From the NCBI RefSeq assembly GCF_021602345.1, contig NZ_BQID01000024.1, forward strand, positions 1 through 53,196: a stretch of DNA of 53,196 nucleotides, read 5' to 3'. This document shows positions 1 to 20,870 of the stretch, piece after piece. Positions within the stretch are counted from its first letter, which is position 1. The number at the start of each line of letters is the position of its first letter. The notes under the pieces are model-generated. The model had not been told where the DNA came from. It did not search any database and saw nothing but the letters and a program-made list of their open reading frames with translations. The stretch is from Pseudomonas pharyngis (GTDB lineage Bacteria; Pseudomonadota; Gammaproteobacteria; Pseudomonadales; Pseudomonadaceae). Made by a program: the position numbers and the translations under genes.

Positions 1-1391
1 CTGTCGAGGGCGGTGGGGGCGGGGAGGGCGAACGGGTGAGGTTCGCCGGCGATGTCGATCTGCAATGTGCAGGCGCTTTTGTCGATCAGGAACGAGAACA
101 GCCGGATCAGCGGATACACCGTCGGCCGCCCGCCGACGATACCGGTGAGGCCCGGCGCCATGCCGGTGGCGGCCTGGGCGATCTCCCGGGAGAACAGGAT
201 CAAGGCTTGTTTGTTCGGGTGGCGCACGGCGAGTTTGATCACCACTTCGCGACTGTCCCGGCGCTGACCGTGAGGGCCGTAGGTGGCTTCGCTGCCGAGC
301 AGTTCGACGTGGGTTTCGGTGTAGGGGCCCAATCCTTTCTGGTCGAGCATTTCCGAGGTCTTGTCGAGGATCGCCTGGCTGACGCGCCGGGCTTTTTCCA
401 CGGCATCGATGCCGGCGATCAGGCAACTGGCGGTGCAACGGAAACCGTCCGGATACGTTGCGCTGACCTTGTATTGGTCGCTGGGTGGCAAGCCTTTGGC
501 GCCGTGGACCCGGACGGCGTTCTTGCCTTGTTGCTGGAGTTTTACCTGGCTGAAATCGCAGATCACATCGGGTAGCAGATAAGCCTGCGGATCGCCGATT
601 TCGTAGAGCATTTGCTCGCCGACCGTCAGCGGCGTGACCAGTCCACCGGAGCCCTCGGGTTTGCTGACGATGAACTGGCCGTCGGCGCTGACCTCGACGA
701 TCGGGAAACCGATGTGTTCGTAGTCCGGCACGTCGCGCCAGTCGGTGAAATTACCGCCGGTGCACTGCGCGCCACATTCGATGATGTGCCCGGCCAGGGC
801 GGCTTGCGCGAGTTTGTCGTAGTCGTGCCACGACCAGTCGAATTCATGCACCAGCGCGGCGCTGACCACTGCGCTGTCGACCACCCGGCCGGTGATGACG
901 ATGTCGGCGCCCAGGCGCAGTGCTTCGACAATGCCCGGCGCGCCGAGGTAAGCGTTGGTCGACACGCACATCGGCGGCAGCGGGGCGCCGCTGAACATTT
1001 CCGTGATGCCTTGGGTGGCGAGTTGTTTGAACTGGGGTTGCAGGTCATCGCCTAGAAGCACGGCGATCTTCAGCGCCACGCCAGCCTTGTCGCAGGCCGC
1101 TTGCAGCGCGGCGGCGCAGGCCTTTGGATTGACCCCGCCGGCATTGCTGATGACGCGAATGTTCTGTTCGGCCAGTTGCGGCAGCAGGGGCGCGAGGACT
1201 TCGATGAAATCGCCGGCGAACCCGGCCTGCGGATCCTTCATGCGGGCGCCGGCCATGATCGACATGGTGATTTCGGCGAGGTAGTCGAAGACCAGATAAT
1301 CCAGCTGTCCTCCGGCCACGAGCTGCGCGGCAGCGGTGGAAGTGTCTCCCCAGAATGCGCTGGCGCATCCGATGCGAACCGTGGTGGGCAT
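1..1391 (-). CDS. atuA: AtuA-like acyclic terpene utilisation protein, 3' end outside window
   Basis: The reading frame starts with ATG at 1391 ([16 protein letters not shown]) and runs without a stop through the left edge, giving about 463 residues of the N-terminal part. A GGAG ribosome site lies about 6 bases upstream of the ATG. The sequence resembles the AtuA family (DUF1446), with [30 protein letters not shown] and ITGRVVDSA segments. AtuA is needed for growth of P. aeruginosa on citronellol and geraniol, but its exact reaction is not settled. The family is about 590 residues long, so roughly 130 C-terminal residues are missing here. The divergent TetR gene and the shared dyad pair match the atuR-atuA arrangement of P. 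aeruginosa. It could instead be an AtuA paralogue from another acyl-CoA pathway. The downstream genes that would decide this are not in the window. Confidence 0.8.
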   Translation of the reverse strand, partial: MPTTVRIGCASAFWGDTSTAAAQLVAGGQLDYLVFDYLAEITMSIMAGARMKDPQAGFAGDFIEVLAPLLPQLAEQNIRVISNAGGVNPKACAAALQAACDKAGVALKIAVLLGDDLQPQFKQLATQGITEMFSGAPLPPMCVSTNAYLGAPGIVEALRLGADIVITGRVVDSAVVSAALVHEFDWSWHDYDKLAQAALAGHIIECGAQCTGGNFTDWRDVPDYEHIGFPIVEVSADGQFIVSKPEGSGGLVTPLTVGEQMLYEIGDPQAYLLPDVICDFSQVKLQQQGKNAVRVHGAKGLPPSDQYKVSATYPDGFRCTASCLIAGIDAVEKARRVSQAILDKTSEMLDQKGLGPYTETHVELLGSEATYGPHGQRRDSREVVIKLAVRHPNKQALILFSREIAQAATGMAPGLTGIVGGRPTVYPLIRLFSFLIDKSACTLQIDIAGEPHPFALPAPTALD

Positions 1392-1437
1392 TTTGATCTC
1401 CGACTCAGGAACCTGTGACAGAAGTGCATCGAGGCTA

Positions 1438-1497
1438 CCAAGCAAGCGCTTGGTTTGTAAACAGCTGAAATTATCTTCTGCCCAAGCGCTTGCTTGG
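1438..1497. promoter_or_regulatory. Paired 16-bp operator dyads between atuA and the TetR gene
   Basis: CCAAGCAAGCGCTTGG at 1438-1453 is matched by its exact reverse complement at 1482-1497. Each copy has the palindromic core AAGCGCTT, and 28 bases separate the two copies. The pair lies in the middle of the divergent intergenic region, so a bound regulator could control both promoters. P. aeruginosa AtuR is known to bind two inverted-repeat motifs between atuR and atuA, which supports reading this as the operator of the adjacent TetR protein. Confidence 0.75.
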
Positions 1498-1585
1498 TCA
1501 CCGCCGGCGGCTTAAATTGCCCGCGCAACCCCGCCGTTTCTGCGGCGTGCGGCGCATTTGACTGATCGACTGTAGGAGAGAACGG

Positions 1586-2209
1586 GTGGACGAGCAAAAA
1601 GCCCTGAGGGTCATGCGTGAACTGGTCGACGCCGGCCAGCTGACCGATCCGGACAGCGCTCGCGGCAAATTGCTGCAAGTGGCGGCCCACCTGTTCCGCA
1701 ACAAAGGCTACGAGCGCACCACCGTGCGCGATCTGGCCGGTGCCGTGGGGATCCAGTCCGGCAGTATCTTTCATCACTTCAAGAGCAAGGATGAAATCCT
1801 GCGGGCGGTGATGGAGGAAACCATCCGCTACAACACCGCGCTGATGCGCGCAGCCCTTGCCGATGCCGCCGATGTGCGCGAGCGGGTGCTGGCGCTGATC
1901 CGCTGCGAATTGCAGTCGATCATGGGCGGCAGCGGCGAGGCGATGGCGGTGCTGGTGTATGAATGGCGCTCGCTGTCCGAGGACGGTCAGGCCAAAGTGC
2001 TGGCGCTGCGCGACATCTACGAAGACCTCTGGCTGCAAGTGCTGGGCGAGGCCAAGGAGGCGGGGTTCATCCGTGGTGACGTGTTCATTACCCGACGTTT
2101 TCTCACGGGTGCGCTGTCCTGGACCACCACCTGGTTCCGTGCCGGCGGCAGCCTGAGCCTGGATCAACTGGCCGAAGAAGCGCTGATTCTGGTGCTCGAA
2201 GAGCGCTAG
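1586..2209 (+). CDS. atuR: TetR-family repressor, probable AtuR
   Basis: This is a TetR-family DNA-binding repressor of 207 residues. The start is GTG at 1586, preceded at good spacing by TAGGAGAG (1573-1580). The helix-turn-helix lies near residues 27-70, with LLQVAAHLFRNKGYERTTVRDLAGAVG followed by GSIFHHFKSKDEIL, the typical TetR recognition helix. The C-terminal part is helical and should bind a ligand and dimerise. It is divergent from the atuA-like gene and next to a perfect paired dyad, so it most likely represses that operon and itself until an acyclic terpenoid or its CoA derivative appears. The effector cannot be read from the sequence. The name atuR rests on context more than on residue identity. 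Confidence 0.75.
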   Translation: MDEQKALRVMRELVDAGQLTDPDSARGKLLQVAAHLFRNKGYERTTVRDLAGAVGIQSGSIFHHFKSKDEILRAVMEETIRYNTALMRAALADAADVRERVLALIRCELQSIMGGSGEAMAVLVYEWRSLSEDGQAKVLALRDIYEDLWLQVLGEAKEAGFIRGDVFITRRFLTGALSWTTTWFRAGGSLSLDQLAEEALILVLEER

Positions 2210-2300
2210 GCGCTTTCTATCGGGCCGGGAAACTGGCTAACTTGGCGAAACCGCCTAGCTTGAATGCAATGATCGGTACTTTTTCGGGGAGTGGGGTGTT

Positions 2301-3098
2301 TTGAAGTCTTCGCCAATTCGGACGGCCGCCGGGCTGATGCTCGCAGCGCTGGCTGCACTATGGGTATTGCCCGCTCCGGCGGCGCAGGTGGTTCGAGTGG
2401 GCGCGGCGCATTTTCCGCCCTATACCATTCGCCCGGAAAATGGCGCCGACACCGGCCTGCTGCCCGAACTGGTCGCGGCTTTGAACAGCGCCCAGAGCGA
2501 CTATCGCTTCGAACTGGTGCCCACCTCGATTCCTCGCCGGTTCGGCGATTTCAAGGACAGCCGCACTGACATGGCGATCTTCGAAAACCCTGAGTGGGGC
2601 TGGAAAGACATTCCCCACATCACCGTCGACATGGGGCTTGAGGACGCAGAGATTTTCGTCGCGCAGAACAAGCCCGGTCGCCAGCAGAATTACTTCGCCG
2701 ATCTCAAGGGTAAACGGCTGGCGCTGTACAGCGGCTATCACTACGAATTTGCCAACTTCAATGCCGATCCCAAGTACCTCGCCGAAACTTACAGCGCCAC
2801 GCTGACCTATTCCCACGACAGCAACCTGCTGATGGTCTTGCGCGGGCGCGCAGACATTGCGCTGGTGACCCGCTCGTATCTGTTCGATTACCTGCTGCGC
2901 AACGAAAAGGTGCGCGACGAGTTGCTGGTGTCCCAGCGCATCGACCAGATCTACCACCATTACGCGATTCTCAGGCCAGAGGCACCGATTACCGGCGAGG
3001 CGTTCGGCAAACTGCTGCAAGGCCTGCGCGACAACGGGCAGATGCTGAAGATCTTCGATCCGTACAAGATTGCGGTGGTGCCGGTGCCGCATCAATGA
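2301..3098 (+). CDS. Periplasmic solute-binding protein, family 3 type
   Basis: A protein of 265 residues with an N-terminal signal peptide (hydrophobic LMLAALAALWVLPAPAAQ, cleavage near residue 28), followed by a two-lobed substrate-binding fold (VRVGAAHFPPYTIRPENG, then FADLKGKRLALYSGYHYEF, then RGRADIALVTRSY). It resembles amino-acid-type binding proteins of the PBPb/SBP_bac_3 family. The start used is TTG at 2301, about 9 bases after GGGGAG. An in-frame ATG 13 codons later would also leave a signal peptide and cannot be excluded. No permease or ATPase gene is adjacent, so it may serve a distant transporter or act as a stand-alone sensor protein. The ligand is unknown. Confidence 0.75.
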   Translation: MKSSPIRTAAGLMLAALAALWVLPAPAAQVVRVGAAHFPPYTIRPENGADTGLLPELVAALNSAQSDYRFELVPTSIPRRFGDFKDSRTDMAIFENPEWGWKDIPHITVDMGLEDAEIFVAQNKPGRQQNYFADLKGKRLALYSGYHYEFANFNADPKYLAETYSATLTYSHDSNLLMVLRGRADIALVTRSYLFDYLLRNEKVRDELLVSQRIDQIYHHYAILRPEAPITGEAFGKLLQGLRDNGQMLKIFDPYKIAVVPVPHQ

Positions 3099-3121
3099 GC
3101 TGCGGTTTTTCGCGTCCGGCC

Positions 3122-3145
3122 TAAATTTCCCGCCCCGGCTCACGT
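3122..3145 (+). promoter_or_regulatory. PvdS (iron-starvation) promoter box upstream of pvdYII
   Basis: TAAAT at 3122-3126 and CGT at 3143-3145 are separated by exactly 16 bases. This is a perfect match to the PvdS consensus TAAAT-N16-CGT. It lies 40 bases before the pvdYII start codon. Confidence 0.85.
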
Positions 3146-3185
3146 CCCATCGTTGAACTGTCGACGATTATCGTGAGCCCGACCC

Positions 3186-4199
3186 ATGTCCAATCTGAAT
3201 GACCTGACTGCCCTGGCCCTGCCTTCGGGCAGCCAACTGGTAGCCGATGCCACCGAAAGCCGTCTGAGCCTGAGCCTGGACGGGCAACCGCTGATTCGCC
3301 TGCGCCTCGATCGTGAAGGTCAGGGGCCGATCCAGATCGATGAACGCTACGCGCTGCCGCCAGGCCAGGCGCTGTGGGCAGCCTGTTATTGGCTGTTTGC
3401 CCGGGAGCCGGCGCGTCAGCAATTGATCTGGCAACTGGACCAGGCGCCGACCGAAGCCTTGCTCAGCGGCTTGCTGGTGAGCACTGAAGTGGCGGGCGAA
3501 TATCGCTGCGAGCGCACGCTGTTCTGGCAACTGCCGCAACCGTGGCTGGGGGCCTCGCTGACTGGCAGTTATCCGCAGCAGATGGTCATCAGCAACGGCA
3601 AGCGTCATCCGCTGCGACCGGTGAAACCGCGTGGTGAGGTTTATCGGCGCTTCGATGCGCGCCTCGGTGCCTGGATTTCCCTGCGAACGGTGGAGATCGA
3701 GCAGGATCTGGCGCGTTTCAATCGCTGGCAGAACAGCCCGCGAGTCGCCAGTTTCTGGCAGGAAGAGGGCAGCCTCGAACAGCATCGCGAGTACCTGAGC
3801 AAGCTCGACGCCGATCCGCACACGCTGACCCTGATCGGTTGTTTCGATGATCAGCCGTTTGCCTATTTCGAAGCCTACTGGGCCAAGGAAGATCGCATCG
3901 CACCGTTCTACGATGCCGACAATTACGATCGCGGCATTCACATGCTGGTCGGGGAAGAAGACCATCGCGGGCCGCACAAGGTGGCGAGCTGGCTGTCGGC
4001 GCTGGTGCACTACCTGTTTCTGGATGATCCGCGCACTCAGCGTGTGGTCGCCGAACCGCGTGCCGACAACGCGAAAATGATTGGCCACATGCATAACCAG
4101 TGCTTCCACTGCGAGAAGGAATTCGACTTCCCGCACAAACGCGCGGCGCTGATGATTCTCGGGCGCGAACGGTTCTTCGACCGGTGCACGCTGGTGTGA
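3186..4199 (+). CDS. pvdYII: PvdYII-like N5-hydroxyornithine acetyltransferase
   Basis: A 337-residue protein. Its C-terminal half (about residues 150-335) is a siderophore-type GNAT acetyltransferase of the IucB/AlcB kind, with FNRWQNSPRVASFWQEEGS, DDQPFAYFEAYWAKEDRIAPFY and a final RVVAEPRADNAKMIGHMHNQ segment. Proteins of this kind acetylate the hydroxylamine of N5-hydroxyornithine to give acetyl-hydroxyornithine, one of the iron-chelating groups of some pyoverdines. It sits convergent to pvdS and 1 kb from pvdL, as in other P. fluorescens-group genomes, and has a perfect PvdS box upstream. This implies an acetylated rather than only formylated hydroxyornithine in this strain's pyoverdine. 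The N-terminal 150 residues look like the usual extra domain of this family. The name is assigned from family resemblance plus context. Confidence 0.82.
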   Translation: MSNLNDLTALALPSGSQLVADATESRLSLSLDGQPLIRLRLDREGQGPIQIDERYALPPGQALWAACYWLFAREPARQQLIWQLDQAPTEALLSGLLVSTEVAGEYRCERTLFWQLPQPWLGASLTGSYPQQMVISNGKRHPLRPVKPRGEVYRRFDARLGAWISLRTVEIEQDLARFNRWQNSPRVASFWQEEGSLEQHREYLSKLDADPHTLTLIGCFDDQPFAYFEAYWAKEDRIAPFYDADNYDRGIHMLVGEEDHRGPHKVASWLSALVHYLFLDDPRTQRVVAEPRADNAKMIGHMHNQCFHCEKEFDFPHKRAALMILGRERFFDRCTLV

Positions 4200-4214
4200 T
4201 ATTTCGCTGAAGAC

Positions 4215-4257
4215 AAAAAAGATCGCAGCGCTTCGACGAAGGCTGCGATCTTTTTTT
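4215..4257. terminator. Bidirectional terminator between pvdYII and pvdS
   Basis: Stem AGATCGCAGC (4220-4229) pairs with GCTGCGATCT (4242-4251). A run of six A precedes it and a run of seven T follows, so it can end transcription from both of the convergent genes. Confidence 0.9.
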
Positions 4258-4271
4258 GCGGCCGATTTTTA

Positions 4272-4826
4272 TCAGCGACGGTTTGCGGTCACTGCATCAG
4301 CGCGACTGCTCGACACCTTGCGGCAATGCACCAGTGCGTCGCGAATCATGAAGTTGACCAGGGTCGGGGAAACGCCGAGTTCCTTGGCGATGTCCTTCTG
4401 CGGCACGCCGTGCAGACGGTACATCTCGAAGGCGTAGCGGGTGCGAACTGGCAGCTCGGTCAGCGCGTCGGCGATGTGTTCCAGGGTCGAAAAATTGATG
4501 TGCGAGGTTTCCGGCGAAGCGCCCTGAATGACCACGTTCAACCCTTCCTCCTCGGGGCCGGCGTACTTCTGCTCCAGCGCCTGTTTGCGGTAGTGATCGA
4601 TCGCCAGGTTGCGCACGATCTGGAACAGATAACTCAGCTGGGCCTTGATCGACGACGTGATCGGCGGTGCCGATTGCAGTCGGAAGAACGCATCCTGCAC
4701 CACATCTTCGGCGCGTGACCGGCAGCCGGTAATGCGGGCTGCAATCTTGACCAGAATCAGTCGATTGTCGACGAATGCCTGAAGTAGCGGTGAATCGCAC
4801 CTGCTTGTGGATACTTGTTCCGTCAT
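4272..4826 (-). CDS. pvdS: Iron-starvation ECF sigma factor PvdS
   Basis: A 184-residue sigma-70-family ECF factor with region 2 (CRSRAEDVVQDAFFRLQS, then YLFQIVRNLAIDHYRKQALEQKY) and region 4 (LTELPVRTRYAFEMYRLHGV, then QKDIAKELGVSPTLVNFMI). It directs RNA polymerase to pyoverdine genes under iron limitation. The start chosen is ATG at 4826, which has AAGGTGA about 5 bases upstream. An in-frame GTG three codons earlier has no comparable site. The promoter overlaps a Fur-like box, so iron-loaded Fur should repress it. Boxes of its recognition type lie before pvdYII, pvdL, pvdH and mbtH in this window. Length and sequence fit PvdS closely, and no FpvR-like anti-sigma gene is adjacent. Confidence 0.97.
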   Translation of the reverse strand: MTEQVSTSRCDSPLLQAFVDNRLILVKIAARITGCRSRAEDVVQDAFFRLQSAPPITSSIKAQLSYLFQIVRNLAIDHYRKQALEQKYAGPEEEGLNVVIQGASPETSHINFSTLEHIADALTELPVRTRYAFEMYRLHGVPQKDIAKELGVSPTLVNFMIRDALVHCRKVSSSRADAVTANRR

Positions 4827-4897
4827 GGAAATCACCTTGCTGCCAATAGGTTAGTGGGACGCCTGGGGGCGGGGCCGTCCTACACATCGAGCGACAA

Positions 4898-4928
4898 ATT
4901 ATGTTGAATGATAATGATTGTCAATTGA
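4898..4928 (-). promoter_or_regulatory. pvdS promoter overlapped by a Fur box
   Basis: On the minus strand TTGACA (plus positions 4919-4924) and CATAAT (4898-4903) make a sigma-70-like promoter with a 15-base spacer. GATAATGATTGTCA at 4910-4923 overlaps it and matches about 13 of 19 positions of the Fur consensus. Fur bound here would block polymerase, giving iron repression of pvdS. Confidence 0.75.
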
Positions 4929-5028
4929 GAAAGAGAACTAATGATCCATAACAGTGCGATCTGAGAACTGCGACACGCCGCCGCACTCGTCCAAGCGCCC
5001 AGCCCCGTTGGCGATCCAGCCTGCCGAC

Positions 5029-5052
5029 TAATTATTTCAAGACGTCATCCGT
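5029..5052 (+). promoter_or_regulatory. PvdS-type promoter box upstream of pvdL
   Basis: TAATT (5029-5033), 16 bases, then CGT (5050-5052). This differs from TAAAT-N16-CGT by one base. It would give a leader of about 145 bases before the pvdL ATG. The rest of the 379-base gap between pvdS and pvdL shows only the pvdS promoter on the other strand. Confidence 0.7.
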
Positions 5053-5205
5053 TCTCATTGGTGAATGGATCCGGGTACGCAGCCCCGGACCTACCGCATT
5101 CCAGTGCCTTGCACGGTCGGCGAAGACCGTGTCCCGCATGCCTTGCACGGGCATGCCGCAGCCAACCCGATTCCACCAGCAAGCCGAATTCAGGCAGGAA
5201 ACCTC

Positions 5206-18207
<13,002 letters not shown>

Positions 18208-18355
18208 AGCACAGCCCGCGGCAATGGCTACCGAAACATGAGTTTTGCTGTGGCCGTTGTCGCAAATCGGGCTTTGTAATCCTTTCATATCATTGACGGC
18301 CGAGGCGCGCCCGCTCAGTCTTCGTGCTCCAGTTTCTTTGCCACGGGGGTTATCC

Positions 18356-19180
18356 ATGCCTTTTTTCACGGTTGACGGACAGGCGCTTCACTACATTGAT
18401 CAAGGCACGGGCCCGGCGGTGTTGTTGGCCGGCAGCTACCTGTGGGAGCAGGCCATGTGGGCCCCGCAAATCGCAGCGTTGTCGGCGAACTACCGGGTGA
18501 TTGCCCTGGATCTGTGGGGCCATGGCGAATCCGGGCGCTTGCCGCAAGGCACTACTTCGCTGGATGACATCGCCCGTCAGGCGCTGACCTTGCTCGATCA
18601 TCTGGACATCGACCGGGTCACGCTGGTCGGGTTGTCGGTCGGCGGCATGTGGGGCGTGCGTCTGGCGTTGTCGGCGCCGCAGCGGCTCAACGGTCTGGTG
18701 CTGATGGACACTTACGTCGGCGTCGAGCCGGAGCCGACCCGCCAGTACTATTTCTCGCTGTTCAAACAGATCGAGGAAAGCGGCGGAATCTCCGAGCAAC
18801 TGCTGGATATCGTGGTGCCGATCTTCTTCCGTCCGGGCATCGATCGGGCGTCGGCGCTGTATCAGGATTTCCGCGCAAAACTCGCCGGCTATTCGGCCGA
18901 ACGCCTGCGCGACAGCATCGTGCCGATGGGACGCATCACCTTTGGCCGTGATGACCTGTTGCTGCGTCTGGGCGAGCTGAATGCGGCGACCACGCTGGTG
19001 GTCTGTGGCGATCAGGACAAACCACGTCCGCCGTCGGAAGCACGGGAAATGGCCGAGTTGATTGGTTGCCCGTGTGTGCTGGTGCCGGAGGCCGGGCATA
19101 TCTCCAATCTGGAGAATCCCGGGTTTGTGACTGAGGTGTTGTTTACCTTTTTGTCTGAACAGAACCCTTCCGTCGACTGA
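18356..19180 (+). CDS. Alpha/beta hydrolase
   Basis: A 274-residue alpha/beta-fold hydrolase. The nucleophile elbow is GLSVGG, the catalytic His lies in PEAGHISNLENP, and the oxyanion region is LAGSYLWEQAMW near residues 22-33. It begins at ATG 18356 (MPFFTVDG) after GGGGGT. Longer in-frame starts lack a ribosome site. It follows pvdL on the same strand after 148 bases and may be co-transcribed. It is not a typical PvdG-type thioesterase, which would look like GrsT, so a role in pyoverdine assembly is only a guess. Similar proteins act on small esters or lactones. The substrate is unknown. Confidence 0.8.
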   Translation: MPFFTVDGQALHYIDQGTGPAVLLAGSYLWEQAMWAPQIAALSANYRVIALDLWGHGESGRLPQGTTSLDDIARQALTLLDHLDIDRVTLVGLSVGGMWGVRLALSAPQRLNGLVLMDTYVGVEPEPTRQYYFSLFKQIEESGGISEQLLDIVVPIFFRPGIDRASALYQDFRAKLAGYSAERLRDSIVPMGRITFGRDDLLLRLGELNAATTLVVCGDQDKPRPPSEAREMAELIGCPCVLVPEAGHISNLENPGFVTEVLFTFLSEQNPSVD

Positions 19181-19197
19181 ATCACCTTTCTGCGTCC

Positions 19198-19227
19198 CGC
19201 GCTACTGTCAACTCTGACAGTAGCGCG
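19198..19227 (+). terminator. Terminator after the alpha/beta hydrolase
   Basis: A perfect 13-bp stem, CGCGCTACTGTCA (19198-19210) with TGACAGTAGCGCG (19215-19227), has a 4-base loop and is followed by CTCTTCTT. The T tract is short, so termination may be partial. Confidence 0.7.
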
Positions 19228-19301
19228 CTCTTCTTGAGCAGGCATTAAATGGTCTCGCCCAGTGTGGGCTGAATCGTGTGATCGCCGACAGGAGAGTCGT
19301 C

Positions 19302-20822
19302 ATGTCCAGCCAATCAGCAAATGTTCCTGAGCTTCCGGTTCCATTGGTACCTGATGCTCCGCACTCAACATTACAACCTACCGATTTTTTGGGCGGTACA
19401 ACTGTTCAAATCGATTTTCCAGGGCTCAGTACGGCACATAGTGTCCAGCTCTTCTGGGCGAGGCCCGGCCATATCGAGGAATTTACCACTCAGTCGAAGG
19501 ACGCTTCGCTTCCCGCTGAGGTTTTCATCCCTGCGTCGGTCATCGGTGAGTCGGTCGGTAAAACCGTGCAAATCTGGTACAAAGCAAGCTTGAATGAAGA
19601 AGTGAAGCTTTCCCATACACGTTATCTGACGGTAGAACACATTCCTCCCGCCAAGTTGCCGGAACCGCAGTTACCCGATGTCGTCAAGATCGAAGGTACT
19701 GTATTTCTGGACTTGCGCAGGTTTTCGGGCAACGCGCGCGTTCTGCTTTCACCTTGGGTGTTCATCGCGCCTGGGCAGCGCATCTGGATCAGCGTTGTCG
19801 GACAGCGCAATTATCCAACCCACGAAACGCTTGATTTGGTCAAGGCGCTGGAAGTGACATCCGAGCAGGTGAGCAACGGTCTGGAATTGACTATTGATCG
19901 AAGCTTTTTGACTCGGCTTGACGATAAATCGGCGCTGACGCTAGAGGTGTTTGTCGCGTTCGACAAAAGTCCGAATATTGACACCGCGCATGAATTGCCG
20001 CGCTGGACAGAACTTCTGCTGAAATCCGACACCGATTTACCGGCACCGATTGTTGAACAGACACTGTACGACGTGCTGAATCCGGCGCTGGTCCCGGACG
20101 AAGCGATGATCGTCATCAAGTACAAGGACATGCGTCCTGCCGACAGGATCATGCCGTTGTGGCTTGGCACTGCGGGCGAGGGGACACCTGAACTGAAAAC
20201 GATTGATGGCAATTCATCAGGCGAGGTTAAAGTCGCCGTGAGTGCGTCGGCAGTGGCTGCCAATGAAGGTGAAACGGTTGACGTGAGCTACAGGGTCTTG
20301 CGGGACGAAATCGTGCGGCCGTCACCCATCACTCGAGTAACGGTGCAGAAGCAACGTTATGTTCATGTGGAAAATTTTGATGGTCATGAAGTAAAAATTG
20401 TCAGCGCCGCTGACGAATACACTTTCACCTTGCCCACCATGTCGATCACGCTGCTGGAGGGGGCAGGATCGGCAGGCATCATGCGTTTTGGCTCCACCAT
20501 TGTGGGGTTCTTGGAAGGACTCTCTTTCGGCATGTGCATCAACTCGAGCGTTATAACGCCGCCTCAACACATCCAGTTTGAATTTCAGGCGGACTACGAT
20601 CGAATTTCTTTCACTTGGACTTACCTGCATCTTAAAGGCGTCGTCGAATACTTCGATGCCAATGGTGCATCCTTGGGGAGGAAGGAATACCACGGCCATA
20701 GCGAGGGCGGAGCACTGCATCAATTGATTGACTTCGTGGCGCCACCGCAAACACGCATCAAGTCCATGAAAGTGATATGCGAGGACTATAGCTTCCTCGA
20801 CTTTTTCACAATGTGTGGTTGA
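19302..20822 (+). CDS. Ig-repeat-like protein of unknown function
   Basis: A 506-residue protein starting at ATG 19302, with AGGAGAG 5 bases upstream. It has no signal peptide and no membrane helix. Residues about 8-340 look like three beta-rich units of about 100-120 residues, each closing in a LPxP or P-rich linker (KLPEPQLPD, DLPAPIVEQ). The second contains APGQRIWISVVGQ, a motif recurring in large Pseudomonas proteins with bacterial Ig-like repeats. The last 150 residues (from YVHVENFDGHEV) form a different beta-rich domain with GVVEYFDANGASL and two late Cys. The DNA is visibly more AT-rich than its flanks and uses more rare codons, which suggests acquisition. It sits alone between a terminator and a convergent operon. 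A surface, toxin-associated or carbohydrate-binding role is possible but unproven. Confidence 0.75.
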   Translation: MSSQSANVPELPVPLVPDAPHSTLQPTDFLGGTTVQIDFPGLSTAHSVQLFWARPGHIEEFTTQSKDASLPAEVFIPASVIGESVGKTVQIWYKASLNEEVKLSHTRYLTVEHIPPAKLPEPQLPDVVKIEGTVFLDLRRFSGNARVLLSPWVFIAPGQRIWISVVGQRNYPTHETLDLVKALEVTSEQVSNGLELTIDRSFLTRLDDKSALTLEVFVAFDKSPNIDTAHELPRWTELLLKSDTDLPAPIVEQTLYDVLNPALVPDEAMIVIKYKDMRPADRIMPLWLGTAGEGTPELKTIDGNSSGEVKVAVSASAVAANEGETVDVSYRVLRDEIVRPSPITRVTVQKQRYVHVENFDGHEVKIVSAADEYTFTLPTMSITLLEGAGSAGIMRFGSTIVGFLEGLSFGMCINSSVITPPQHIQFEFQADYDRISFTWTYLHLKGVVEYFDANGASLGRKEYHGHSEGGALHQLIDFVAPPQTRIKSMKVICEDYSFLDFFTMCG

Positions 20823-20839
20823 TTTTTCGAGCCACAATC

Positions 20840-20865
20840 AAAGCCCACTCCTGAGAGCGGGCTTT
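20840..20865. terminator. Terminator between the Ig-like gene and dsbG
   Basis: AAAGCCC (20840-20846) pairs with GGGCTTT (20859-20865), extended inside by CTC/GAG. T follows on the plus strand, and the convergent gene can use it too. Confidence 0.8.
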
Positions 20866-20870
20866 TGTCA

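Noticed and set aside
18356-19180. Hydrolase after pvdL as PvdG type-II thioesterase
   Set aside because: The sequence around the nucleophile and N-terminus fits a general alpha/beta hydrolase, not the GrsT-like PvdG family.
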